Shown piece by piece: positions 23,058 to 33,494 of a stretch of 64,000 bases of DNA (within the stretch, counting starts at the first letter, position 1; each line of letters begins with the position of its first letter). A program made the position numbers and the translations under genes. The stretch comes from Symbiodinium natans (taxonomy: Eukaryota > Sar > Dinophyceae > Suessiales > Symbiodiniaceae), in the NCBI GenBank assembly GCA_905221605.1, contig CAJNDS010000646.1, positions 263,001-327,000 of the forward strand. Direction: 5' to 3'. The notes below the pieces were generated by a model. The model saw only the letters and a program-made list of their open reading frames with translations. It had not been told where the DNA came from and made no database searches.

Positions 23058-24133
23058 GAGGGCCCTGCCCTGCTGATGCGGCTTCGGATACAGGAGGGGC
23101 CTCTAGCTGAGTTTGTATGCTCTCGTCAGGCTCGTAAGGGCCTTCGCCCTAGCCCCAAGATGCCTCAAGTGCCCGGTCTAGCACCTGCCCAGGCGGCTGC
23201 TCATGAATTACCTAAATCCGTCAATGTGCTTTGGGTTGGGCCGTTGAAATCTCGGTTGGTGCACAGCACCTGGGTGTCAAGCCCGTTGCACAAGCCCGTT
23301 GCAACCCGAAAGGTGCAATGCGCAATGCCTTCACAACCCAATTCTGACAGCCTGAAACCCCAGCAAAGATCCAAGGCATGCTTGCCTATCACCGGTGCCA
23401 CGGAGACCACCCAGCTTGGGGGCTCGTCCTGAGCCGATGCCAGCTGACCGTTCCAGGCTGTAGCAGGTGGAGAAAAAAAAGGATAGACAAGGATATATGG
23501 GGCGGTTCTTTGCCTTGGGAAGAAGACGCAAGCAAGCGAACTTCTCTCGCCCCTCCAAAAAAAAGCGCGCGTGCTTTTGCGGAGCAGCGCGGCGCCTCTC
23601 CTTTCGGTGTTTCTTCTTCCGTTGCAGACCTTCCTGCCGAGCCGGCGAGCGGCCTTGAAGCTGCGCGTCTGGCGCCGGCGGAACGCCAACCTCAACCGGC
23701 GGGGAGAAGCAGAGAGACTCGGAGAGACTCAGAGCGACTCAGAGAGCATATGTGCACAAGTGCATATGAGAGAGATGCGTTTTTATTTCAGTATTCTCAG
23801 AAATCATATGTTTCTTTTTTGCAGGTTCATACAGGTCGCAGCGATTGTGGTGAGCGACTCCCTGCGGCTATACCGGGCAGCGCTGCATCCCGGAGGGCCC
23901 AGGACACGTCCCGCGGAGAAGACGTCACACGATACTCAGACGATGTTCGCACGGATTGCATGGCGAGGGAACAAGAGAACTGAGATGCCGCATGAACGTT
24001 TTGCACATGTTGGCCGCAGGTTCACGGGTGTCCTGGAATCTCAAAGCCCAGGCAAAGACCAGGCCCGCCGCACTTGGAAGACCGCCTTGCACCGTGATGA
24101 TTCCTGGATCAGCAGCATGCATCGCAGTTGCAG
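23058..24133 (+). CDS. Long open frame of uncertain coding status
   Basis: A 201-codon frame (23378-23983, ATG to TGA) has fairly even protein character: DKDIWGGSLPWEEDASKR, then an Ala/Pro/Arg-rich middle (VADLPAEPASGLEAARLAPA), then SRGEDVTRYSDDVRTD. An overlapping 118-codon frame (23076-23432) starts just after the array. In GC-rich DNA such frames can arise by chance. No domain recognised. Confidence 0.28.
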
Positions 24134-24247
24134 GTGGAAGTTGCCATCCTCCCAAGCGGTGGAGCCAGCCTATTCCTACCTACGTCTCTTAATCCGAGAC
24201 AGTCCACGTCGCCAGGCGACAAGAGCAGTTCCAAGTCCGTGAGCCAG
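24134..24247 (+). CDS. Unassigned internal exon, 38 codons
   Basis: Bounded by a CAG acceptor at 24131-24133 and CAG|GC at 24247, so the donor would be the GC type seen in the amidase. The length is a whole number of codons. It reads VEVAILPSGGASLFLPTSLN then a Ser/Lys-rich end (SPGDKSSSKSVSQ). No family recognised. Confidence 0.35.
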
Positions 24248-24406
24248 GCCCGACGGGGAGTAGGCCCTGTTTAGACTCGATTGTTTACATTTTTCTCAGA
24301 GTCTGTGTATGCAAAGTTGGCAAGTGGGGAGTCTTGGAGACCCGAGCGAAGACTCGCCGAAGCTTGGCACTCCTGAACCTGCGCAGGCAACGAGGACTCC
24401 AGACAG

Positions 24407-24700
24407 ATGGAGGACTGGGCTTGCTTCTATTGTTTTCTTCTGGGTGCCGAGGCATGCCAAGGCAACGAGTACGGACAGCATGTGTACTCCTCTGCTGCGT
24501 GTGCCAGGACCTACCTGACACCCGTCGCTGCCTTAGCGAAGGACCATCCTCTGAGCATCAAGAACCCCCCAAAAAGAGTCGCCGAGGATGAGCTCTGTGG
24601 CGCGAAGTGTCCGCTTTGCGGCACCTCAGCTGCACCGGGATGGAATTTCTCCAATGGCAATGGGCCCTTTTTCATGCAGCCGTTGGTGCTGCTGTGCTTC
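24407..24700 (+). CDS. Possible Cys-rich exon with CxxC pair
   Basis: The frame reads WACFYCFLLGAEACQGNEYG, then AALAKDHPLSIKNPPKRV and EDELCGAKCPLCGTSAAPGW. C-x3-C-x2-C suggests a zinc-binding knuckle, but no partner knuckle is visible. Stop at 24836. Confidence 0.27.
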
Positions 24701-24839
24701 CTCACTTTGCAGTTTGTTGCTGAGCGTACGCCCTGCAGCCGAACCTCCTATGAGTCACTATGCTTTATACGATGCACGCCTGCCTGTATACCATGCGTGT
24801 ACAATGCCCCTGTGCTCTACCCTTTACATCTTTCATGAT

Positions 24840-26134
24840 CTGCGAACCTGACGCGCGAATTCCCAAACCAAAGCTTTCCTGAGCCCAGAGCGCACCCCAG
24901 GCCCGGGCCCCGCGTCGCGCTGTTTTGTGAGAACTCCGGCTGAGGCGTCTTGACGCCGCTGCCCCGTACCGCCGACCTCTGGAGGAGCACACGATTCGGA
25001 CTGCGCCCAGGGGCACATTGGCGATGTGTGGCGGCACGAGTAACCATAGAATCCCATAGAATCCCTAGAACTATTCCAAGAGCTGCGCCAGGTATTGCAA
25101 CGCGCCGCAGCTGGCCATTGCCCTGTTCCATGGCAGACACAGAAAACCATGAGATCCTCCCTTAAGCCCCAATTCAAATCCTAAAGTCCCTCCAAATCTG
25201 CCCTAAACTCCACAAACCCACTCGATCTCATTCTAACGCCTCCCTAAATAAAGATTTACGCGCTCTATGAACCCTATGCGCCCTCTACAAGCCCTGTTAA
25301 AAAAACACCCGGCAAAAAACCCGAGAAAGCCGAGGGAGACCCCTCCAAGGTTTCTGCTTCTCAGACAAACGGGCTCCGATCCCATCGGCCTGGTCAGGAT
25401 GGCGCTCCACGCTGGCGCCAACCTCGGGGTTGCTGGGGCTTGGGGCTGCGGGCTCATTAGGGCTTGTGGGGGGCTTAGGGCTCATTAGGGTCCAAGGTTT
25501 GGGTTTGGGGCTAAAGGTTTGAGGCTGGAGGGTTTATGGAATTCGGGTTTTAGGAGCTTGAGGGGTGTCACCAGTAGCGCATGCTCCGGGACGTGGCAAG
25601 GCTGCGCAGCGCCGAGGGATGGATGTTGGCTTGATCAGGGCTGCATGCTGTCATTTCCTGTCAAGCTTCCCATGCCCCGAAAGGATGCCTGTGAGGCATT
25701 GCACCTTGTTCAAGAAGGCTCATGAAAGTTTAGGAAAGTGTCAGGAGCATTCAGTACCTTAGCGATGCGTAATGAAATGGAGGCATTCCACTTTGTATCG
25801 TCAAACCTCAGGTGCGTTGTCTGCCCATGCTGTGGCACTGCTGTGGATTCTGCTGCGGTGGGTTCAGCGCCGCGGCCGCACAGCCCTAAACCCTATAAAT
25901 CCTAAGCTCTCCAGCTTTCATGCTGGAACGGTTTTGCGGTTGCAGCCGACCGGATATGCAAATCAACATTACAAAGCTCAGGGATAGTAAGCTTGAACTG
26001 TGCTTGCACTGATGCCACCCTTGCCCGGTAACTTCCGTTTTGTGTGACACGATTTGAAGAGTGCGCTCCCACCACGACGAGACGCAAAACACATAAATGG
26101 ACTTGAGTCGAACGCGGTCAGCAGCGATCGCTCC
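24840..26134. other. Largely non-coding, with degenerate telomere-like stretch
   Basis: 25430-25545 is rich in GGGCTTAGGG, GGGTTTAT and GGGGCTAAAG runs resembling decayed TTTAGGG. 25660-25725 has a short protein-like end (KLPMPRKDACEALHLVQEGS) before a TGA. Otherwise nothing supported. Confidence 0.35.
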
Positions 26135-27345
26135 ACAGGTGGGTTTTCGAGACTCAAACTGCTGAGGCCGTGGAGGAAATCCTATGAAAAGTACAGAGAG
26201 AAGGAGGAATTTTCTCTGGATTTCGCGTCAAATCAGTAAAGTGGTAAAATCTGGGTCCAACCGGCACAGGTGGGTTTTCGAGATGCAAACTCCCGATTTC
26301 GCGGTAAATTAGTAAAAATAGTAAAATAGTAAAATAGTAAAATAGCAAAATAGTAAAATAGTAAAATAGTAAAATAGTAAAATAGTAAATAGTAAAATAG
26401 TAAAATAGTAAAATAGTAAAATAGTAAAATAGTAAAATAGTAAAATAGTAAAATAGTAAAATAGTAAAATAGTAAAATCTGGGTCCAACCGGCACGGGTG
26501 GGTTTTCGAGATGCAAACTGCTGAGGCCGTGGAGGAAATCCTATTAAAAGTAAAAAAAGAAGGAGAATTTTCTCTGGATTTCGCGTCAAATCAGTAAAGT
26601 GGTAAAATCTGGGTCCAACCGGCACGGGTGGGTTTTCGAGATGCAAACTCCCGATTTCGCGTAAAATTAGTAAATTAGTAAAATAGTAAAATCGTAAAAT
26701 AGTAAAATAGTAAAATAGTAAAATAGTAAAATAGCAAAATAGCAAAATAGTAAAACAGTAAAATAGTAAAACAGTAAAATAGTAAAATCTGGGTCCAACC
26801 GGCACAGGTGGGTTTTCGAGATGCAAACTGCTGAGGCCGTGGAGGAGATCCTATTAAAAGCAAAGAGAGAAGGAGGAATTTTCTCTGGATTTCGCGTCAA
26901 ATCAGTAAAGTGGTAAAGTCTGGGTCCAACCGGCGCAGGTGGGTTTTCGAGATGCAAACAAACTCCCGACTTCGCGTAAAATTAGTAAAATAGTAAAATC
27001 TGGGTCCAACCGGCACAGGTGGGTTTTCGAGATGCAAACAGCTGAGGCCGTGGAGGAAATCCTATTAAAAGTAAAAAAAGAAGGAGAATTTTCTCTGGAT
27101 TTCGCGTCAAATCAGGAAAGTGGTAAAATCTGGGTCCAACCGGCACAGGTGGGTTTTCGAGATGCAACCTCCCGATCTCGCGTAAAATTAGTAAAATAGT
27201 AAAATAGTAAAATCTGGGTCCAACCGGCACAGGTGGGTTTTCGAGATGCAAACTGCTGAGGCCGTGGAGGAAAGCCTATTAAAAGTAAAGAGAAAACTCT
27301 CGTAAAAGTAAAGAGAGAAGTATAGCAAAATCTTGGTCCAAACGT
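26135..27345. repeat. Compound AT-rich satellite with embedded 8-bp microsatellite
   Basis: A motif GGTCCAACCGGCACAGGTGG followed by GTTTTCGAGATGCAAAC recurs about eight times (near 26250, 26480, 26610, 26790, 26925, 27005, 27135, 27220). It is followed alternately by two tails: TGCTGAGGCCGTGGAGGAAA... ending in an AGTAAAG block, or CCCGATTTCGCGTAAAATTA. The second tail leads into AAAATAGT repeats of variable length (26315-26478, 26676-26787, and short ones near 26985 and 27190). This A-tail/B-tail alternation makes a higher-order unit. Reverse-strand frames rich in Phe, Tyr and Leu come from the microsatellite and are not genes. Confidence 0.9.
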
Positions 27346-27379
27346 CCCTGGTGGGTGTAGGAAGGCAAATAGAATCCTG

Positions 27380-27480
27380 GTCCGACATGCAAGGTTGGGT
27401 TTTCGAGATGCAAACGGCTTGGTGCCATGCATCTCGGGCGTGCGCTTTGCATCTCGAAAACCCAACCTTGCATGTCGGAC
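27380..27480. repeat. Perfect 35-bp inverted repeat with 31-nt loop
   Basis: Left arm 27380-27414 begins GTCCGACATGCAAGGTTGGG; right arm 27446-27480 is its exact reverse complement. The arm contains GGGTTTTCGAGATGCAAA, the core of the adjacent satellite, so it appears derived from it. The stem would fold stably in RNA or single-stranded DNA. Confidence 0.93.
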
Positions 27481-27725
27481 GCCGCCGTCCCCAACATGCA
27501 AAGACTAGCGTTTATAAAGCTTCGAGACTGTGCCTTCACTGTGACATTGTGCTCAAAGCACTTTGCGACGCAGATTTGAATCAGCAAGTCTGCACGACGA
27601 AAAAATTCCAAGTTGACAAACGGCATTTACCGCCCCAAATTCTTCCCAGGTTCGGGTGCCGCCGGCGGGCCAAACACATGAAGGCTGCGCGTCCCGTGCT
27701 CCCACATTCACTCTTGACTGCACAG
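27481..27725. other. No supported gene
   Basis: Non-repetitive sequence. No exon with convincing boundaries. Confidence 0.3.
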
Positions 27726-28113
27726 TGAGGAAATGCCTGTTGCGAAGGTCGCTGAGCTGACATCGGACAGCGATCCTGCTGAGAAAATGTTGCAGCTGAA
27801 GTGGAGGCACAGCCCTCCGGCAATTCACACAGGTTTGCCGCTTGACTAGCAGACCAACTTGATTTTCCTCCGTTCTGATGCTTTGACTCCTAGTAGTGTG
27901 ATGGTGTACATGTCCGGACAGGGGCGTTGAGGATGTGGTTTGCGACGCCTGGCTTCTTGCTTGCAACCTTGTACCTAGACGTCGGCTTGGCCTGTTATCA
28001 AGATCGCATTGCAAAACAACTAACTAAGGTTTGTGGTCTTTCACAGTTTCGACAAGAAGGATGTCGTGCGCGTTGAGATGCTTCCGGGGAGGTGCCTCCC
28101 CATCATGTCGTAG
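27726..28113 (+). CDS. Unassigned gene end: internal exon plus terminal exon
   Basis: 27726-27832, between CAG and a GT donor (GTTTGC), reads EEMPVAKVAELTSDSDPAEK then MLQLKWRHSPPAIHTG. 28047-28113, after TTTCACAG, reads FDKKDVVRVEMLPGRCLPIM then S and TAG. Both look like protein. The phases as drawn do not match, so a boundary is off or they are separate. No domain recognised. Confidence 0.35.
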
Positions 28114-29261
28114 GCAAAGAGACCCTACTTGCCCTAATTAGCTCAGTTGCGTCACACCGGTCCTCCACCAAAGACTTGATGATGCATGCATGAGTGTGCA
28201 TGCTTTGAATCGATGTTAAGAAATTCGCCGCATTGCGCCGGATGTGATGTGACATCTGTGGAGAGGCCATCACGGGGCCAGTGGGCAGATAAGAGCTGCC
28301 TCCAGCTGCCGCCGAGCTGCAGAGATTGTGGGGGGTGATCAGGTGGGACAACACTGTGACAACACCAATGAATACCTTGAAAACCAGCCTGCAAGCCAAT
28401 GTCTGGCATGCCCCTTGAACATGTCTGTCTTGATGCATGAAGCTTAAGTATCAGCTTGGCTACATGTGGCCGTGATGCTTAGGTTTACGGTTCACAGGGC
28501 TTATGTACAGGTTGAAGAGTACTTGCATATGTTGGGTGCTTCAGCGTTCAATCGATTTCGGTCCTGTGTTTTCTCGATCCTGCGTGCCGAGGCAGGACAT
28601 TCCTCCCGGTCACTTCTGGGTTTCGGTCCTGTGCTGGCACAGGGGCGTGGGTCCCAAGAAACCTCGATGTCGAGCTGGGCGGTACCTTTTAGTCGGAGAG
28701 ATCCCTCGTCGCTTTATGCAGGCGCAGATGTTGACTTTGTTTCCGTGAGTGATGCTGGTTAGCAGGTGCCATGTTGGCAGAAAGGCATGCAACTTAACTT
28801 CATCCGAGCAGTGAGGAGCACGAAGACTGAACGGACAAGCACAAGAATCCCGAAACCCTTGCAGCCCTGTACCCTGAATCTTCTGTTTCGTCCCTGAACC
28901 CTGTGCAAACTTCCCGAACCAAAGGCTCGGAATCTTGGCCCAGGCGCTCTCACCATGCCTTTGGCGATGGGGCACTGCGAGATCTCAGAGATCTCAGCCT
29001 CCCCAGCTCCTCGGTTAGACGGAGAAGGGGGGGGTGGTGATGACCTCGTGCCGCCCTAAAGCCCCGTATAGGGGTTCCAGCGCCCTTATAGGATTTATAG
29101 GGCTTGATAGGGGAAAAGCCGGGTCCTTCCCAAGCCGGGTACCTCACAACCTCGGGCGCCTCCCGGTTTGCGAGGCCATCGAAGGAGAGGAGAAAGGCTG
29201 GGCTTTCTGCACATTCTTGCGATTCCTTGCGATACGACACCAAAGCGCATCATTGCAGGTT
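28114..29261. other. Mostly unassigned
   Basis: 28580-28745 contains a protein-like stretch (DIPPGHFWVSVLCWHRGVGP, then GRYLLVGEIPRRF) without clear splice limits. 29070-29115 has short TATAGGG-type repetition. No other supported feature. Confidence 0.25.
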
Positions 29262-29401
29262 CCATGACGTGGTGCCCTGTGCCAGATGTCGTGGCGGTCC
29301 CCAAGGAAGCCAAACCTTGGCAAGGTGTTGATGCAGGCCAAGTACAAGTCCAGCCTGTAACATCTGTCAAAGCTTGTGCAAACGAGATCACGCGAGTGTG
29401 A
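29262..29401 (+). CDS. Weak exon candidate, 46 codons
   Basis: After a CAG acceptor the frame reads SMTWCPVPDVVAVPKEAKPW then GQVQVQPVTSVKACANEITR and V, ending at TGA. Protein-like composition, no domain. Confidence 0.25.
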
Positions 29402-30238
29402 GCTTGAGCCTTTCTCGCAAGTTTGCCAGGAACCGACCCAAAGGATGTGATCAGGCCAGTCGCACATGCAGAGGCAAGCCGGCCACGAGCCCGGGCAAAT
29501 GACATTTGGACCACTCAGTGTGGCCATGACCACGCACAGCAGCGTCCGGGCGGCAGGTGCAGAATGTTCCAGCATCGGTGGATGCCGCAAGCCAGTTCCC
29601 GGCAGCACTTCTCCCAGCAGTTTGAGGGAACTAATCGTTGTTGGGGAGTTTATTGGGCTGAATTCAAGGTTCCTGTGGAGATGTGCGATGCTTCCACTTC
29701 GCCAGAGCTTCCTGGCAGAATTGCATATCTTGTGCTGTGCTTCAGGGTGCCTAGTAGCTGCCGGCTCGTTGACGCTGTTCTGCGGCCACTTGCTCATGTG
29801 GTGAGGATTGCCTCTGCTAGCCTGCCGCTGAGCTTGGCCATGCAACGTGTTCGACTTGTGTTCGGCCGACTCTTGAACATAGCATAAGAGGAAGTTAAGA
29901 GAAGTTTTGAAGAAGGGGAATAGGGGGAAGGCTAATGCATGCTAATATGCCCTCTAATGCTCTCCATCCCGAGAGCTCAGCTGAGGCGAGAAGCGAACCG
30001 CAAAAGTGGGCACCGGTCTCGGAAGCTTCGACCTCCCGGTGCAGCTCCTTTGCCAGGAGCCGTAAGCCGCAAGCCGTAAGCCGAGCTTCCCGTTTCTCGC
30101 TGTCGTACGTCATCGTACGTCCAAATTCGACATCTTTGTGCAGCAGATGTCACGTGAGGATCGTAAAGCTTGTCGTCGCACCTCACAGGTAGATTCTTGC
30201 CATACCTTTGCTTAGCCCCGCTGTCGTTTCTGTGTGCA
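29402..30238. other. Ambiguous overlapping frames, no supported gene
   Basis: Frames of 112 and 154 codons (plus) and 233 codons (minus) overlap here. The 112-codon plus frame has a hydrophobic end (ELIVVGEFIGLNSRFLW). None shows a recognisable family, and they cannot all be real. Confidence 0.2.
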
Positions 30239-30563
30239 GGAGAGTGCTTCAAGTCAAGTGGGCTCCCAGGCGGAGGGTGCAAAAGGACCCTCTGCGCCCG
30301 CTCCGCGTCTTCAGCCCTTCCATTGCTGTGCATTGCTCTGCGATCTTCACCCTCAAACTGGGCGAGGACTCTGGCTCAGCTGGCTGCCTCATGGCCTGGC
30401 GGAGGTGCGGAGAACCTCCCCTTTGCCTCGCTTCTGCTTCGTGGCGTGCTTCGTGGCCATGGAGGCTGCGCCGCGGCTGGTGGTTCACGCACGGCACATG
30501 GCCGGAGGGGATGCGCCAGGCGCTTTGCAAATGCTTGGCGAGATAATGCGAGAGTTCCTTTGA
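30239..30563 (+). CDS. Unassigned terminal exon
   Basis: After GTGTGCAG the frame reads ESASSQVGSQAEGAKGPSAP, then LQPFHCCALLCDLHPQTGRG, and near the end MEAAPRLVVHARHMAGGDAP and MLGEIMREFL before TGA. Low-complexity start, hydrophobic and charged end. An internal AG|GT at 30404 could be a donor. No family recognised. Confidence 0.33.
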
Positions 30564-30887
30564 CTGCAGGCCGAAGGAGTGCGTGCACCAGTCGACTTTG
30601 TTTCGCATACTTTCGCAAGCTTGTCATCGCACCTTCAGTCGCTCTTCGAATGCGATTTCTCTTGGAGGCGAACCTGGAGCACGGGTGCCTGCAGCCATGA
30701 GCTTAAACCAGGTCCCTGGCTCAGAGGCTCTGAGACTGAATCCGCAACGAATGCACATGGATTCCGCAGCGCTCTGTTATCCGGCAGTGATGTCAGGCTT
30801 CCTTCGAGCACTTGGAGGCCGGCCGCTACGAGTTCCTCTTGAGCTGCGAGTTGGGCGCCTGCTATGCAGAGGCCTAAATCATGCCGT

Positions 30888-30966
<79 letters not shown>

Positions 30967-31237
30967 TTTTGGAAGTTTTGCTATGTGCATTTTGTGCTTG
31001 TGTCTTTGTGCTGTTCGCATTCCCTGACCGGACGTTTCGTGTTTGACAAGGATCAACAGAAAACATTGGAGCGCCATGCCATTTTAATGAGGGGCGAAGT
31101 ACTTGCAGGTCATTCAAGTAAGAGTTTTCGGTCGTTGTATGGTCTCTGATTGTCAGAAGGTGTTCAATGTCAGGTTCTCCAGGACGCTTATTCAACTTTA
31201 GGGTATATAACTTAAGGCACTGGAGCCTGAGATCGGG
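30564..31237. other. Region around the long poly-G, weak exon traces
   Basis: 30780-30862 can be read as HLEAGRYEFLLSCELGACYA ending at TAA; 31040-31120 as DKDQQKTLERHAILMRGEVL. Both are protein-like but lack firm boundaries. Confidence 0.22.
30888..30964. repeat. Uninterrupted poly-G tract, 77 nt
   Basis: The sequence changes from ATGCCGT to 77 consecutive G, then TTTTTTGG. It is the longest homopolymer in the window. Confidence 0.96.
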
Positions 31238-31375
31238 GAGCCAGGTGAAACGATGTCCTCACGATCGCTGCGCGCAGCATGTATGGTCGCACAACCTCGA
31301 GGCCGTGCGATTCTTGAAGAATGGAAGACGGATGATGATGATGCCTCTAGAGAAGAGCTTTGGCAGTACTCGTAG
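31238..31375 (+). CDS. Unassigned acidic exon
   Basis: The frame reads MSSRSLRAACMVAQPRGRAI then EEWKTDDDDASREELWQYS, between AG-rich boundaries. Rich in acidic residues and Trp. No domain recognised. Confidence 0.3.
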   Translation, partial: EPGETMSSRSLRAACMVAQPRGRAILEEWKTDDDDASREELWQYS

Positions 31376-31689
31376 CTTATAAGGAGGTAGCCGGGTTGCC
31401 TTTCTGCGTGCAGGAACATGTGCGGCCTGGGACCCAATCCGAGGCAAGTAAGGCAAGCAGCATCTAAATTCTTCCATCCTGAGTTCATCTGATTTCTATA
31501 GGCACTCACCTCAGACCTTAGCCTTGCAGCGCGTTCGCTGAGGCATTGTCCCTGGCAGCCCCGCGCATGCCCCCGTGCACCGGTAGGCTCCTCAAAGCAG
31601 TATTGGAACGAGGGTGTGGGAGGTTAAAGTTCAGTGCAAAAGTGTGCAGGTCATTAAACTCATATACCATACATCTACAAGCTGTATGT
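31376..31689. other. No supported gene
   Basis: Non-repetitive sequence without a convincing exon. Confidence 0.3.
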
Positions 31690-32150
31690 CTTGGAAAGCG
31701 AGGTCTGTGATTGGCATGGGTGCGAGGATGAGCTCCAGGACAGTTCGCGGCGACTCCTGAAGACTTGCAACTTCTCAGAGGGTGCTTGCTCCTGCCATGC
31801 AGTCATGTGCAGTTACTTCAAGCAGTCACTCCAGCATTTCTGGAGGATCACTTGCAAGAGTGTCCTGGACAGCAGATTCCTTGCCAGCACAGCTGCTGGC
31901 TCAGCATGTTTCGGACGGTCGGATTCTTTCGATTTGTGGGGCTGGCGCTACCAGTGCCGCTATACAGGCGAACTGGGCTGCTGGTGGGTGGGTACGGCCA
32001 AGGCCCGGGCTTGAAGCAAAGTATCGGCCCGTTGCGCGACAACTTTGCGTTTTGGGGTCGCAAGGACCTTGCAGCACACTTGGACCAAGACTGCCGGGGC
32101 CCAAGCGAGAAGGGAGCTCGAATTGGAGGGTGCAGTGGAGGGCACGGAGA
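31690..32150 (+). CDS. TRAF-type zinc-finger-like exons
   Basis: Exon 31705-31780 reads VCDWHGCEDELQDSSRRLLK then TC. After CAG at about 31810 a second frame reads AFLEDHLQECPGQQIPCQHS then CW, and later RKDLAAHLDQDC. The C..HGC...L......C and LE.HL..C......C...C spacing follows the repeated TRAF-type finger pattern, as in the 5.9-kb exons. The intermediate short sequence would be intron, and the frames differ by one. Function in signalling scaffolds is inferred only from the fold. Confidence 0.38.
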
Positions 32151-33196
32151 ACGCACATGATGGGATTAAAGCTGTAAAGATCCGAATGAAGCGCGGACAC
32201 TGAATCATGTTCTGTTGAGAATGCATGTTGCTGACTCAGACGACAACGGAGAGTTCGACTGAGGTGAGGCTCAGAGACTCTTGGACATCGTGGGGCCGTT
32301 GAACGAGCTCTTAAGCGAAGCCTGTCAGAAGCCCGATGGGTCGCCACGCGCTTCGAAGATCTTCGAAGATCGTCTTTAGCAAAGGAAGACCTCTTCCTCG
32401 ATGCTTCTGGGATGCCGAATTTCAAGCGCTCCTGTAAGGCCCTGACTATCGCAACCCGGAAGTGCTGCGCTTGCAGGCGCTGAGGGGCGTGTGGCTTCTG
32501 CAAAGCGAGAAGCGAGAAGCGAGTGAGCCGGAGGGAGGATAGTGAGGATAGTGAGCCGATGCAGGCGAAGGCCGCCGCCTACCGACGCTCGGCCGAGCAC
32601 TGAGACGAGAGTGTATGACAGCGGTTCACATGAACACCGCGCCAAGACATGGGCCCGTTGTCACGTTTGTGCGGGTGTGTATGTGTGTGTGTGTGTGTGT
32701 GTGGCTTGTGTATGCTTGTGTGGTCATGATGAAGATGCATCTCGGCCGAGGTGTGTGCTCCTGGCGGGCCCTGGAGGGAGCGCCGCTCCCAGCAAATACC
32801 GTTCTGGCCGTCATGAGTGACTCCTAGTGAGCCATCGTGGATTACTACAGTTACTACAGTGGATCATAGTGGCACCAGTGCAGTGGTTCCAGGTGGAAGA
32901 CGCCCGGCCGCTGCTTCTCGTGCCGAAAACCGGTCGAACGCAGAGAGCAAGGATTTCCCAACAGTGATGCGGTACTATTGTAATGCGGCGGCACGGCACG
33001 AAGCGCACGCTGCGACACGGCGCTACGGGGCACAAGGCGTCTTCTCTTTTCGCTTACGTCTCTGTGGGGCCAGGACTTCAAGGCGGTGAGCGTTGGCTGT
33101 GCTGGTCCTGCTTGTCGCAGTCCCAGCAACAGGAACAGTAACAAACCTCAGGATGCTGCAGTGCTCAGCGCTCAGACTTTGATCAAGTGTTGGGTG
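32151..33196. other. Unassigned, with a TG microsatellite
   Basis: 32675-32703 is a TG repeat. 32752-32825 reads VCSWRALEGAPLPANTVLAV then MSDS and TAG, a possible short terminal exon. 32340-32365 holds an ATCTTCGAAG direct repeat. Nothing else supported. Confidence 0.3.
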
Positions 33197-33494
33197 GTTT
33201 CAAGAGACCGATCGAGGCCACGGCACGTCGATTGGCAGCACTTCAAGACGAGCTGAGACCAAGACGTCAGCCAAACCCCTCAACAGGCAGAGAGCCAAGG
33301 CTACTGGAAGTACCGAGCAGCCTTCAAGCCTTGTAGCGGCACAGAAAAGCAGAGGACCGACATCGAAAGTACACGAAAGTACACCCTGCAAATCCATGCA
33401 ACAGATCCAGCATTCGGTAACCGAATGTGTCGGGATGGGCCCCGGGCCTGCACTGGCGGCCAAGATGGCTCGCCTGCGGGCACTCGTGATTTGA
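33197..33494 (+). CDS. Unassigned Ser/Thr/Lys-rich terminal exon
   Basis: About 100 codons without a stop from about 33197 to TGA 33492-33494: ETDRGHGTSIGSTSRRAETK, TSAKPLNRQRAKATGSTEQP, then a Met-containing hydrophobic end (GPGPALAAKMARLRALVI). Composition suggests a disordered linker or basic tail. It has no early Met, so it must be an internal-to-terminal exon. An alternative frame (KRPIEATARRLAALQDELRP) overlaps its start. Confidence 0.35.

Noticed and set aside
26154-27251. Reverse-strand proteins rich in Phe, Tyr, Leu and Ile
   Set aside because: They are translations of the AAAATAGT microsatellite and satellite core.
29144-29845. 233-codon minus-strand frame
   Set aside because: Overlaps plus frames with equal or better composition. 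No domain and no splice support.
30635-31195. Frames with long polyglycine or polyproline
   Set aside because: They read through the 77-nt poly-G run.
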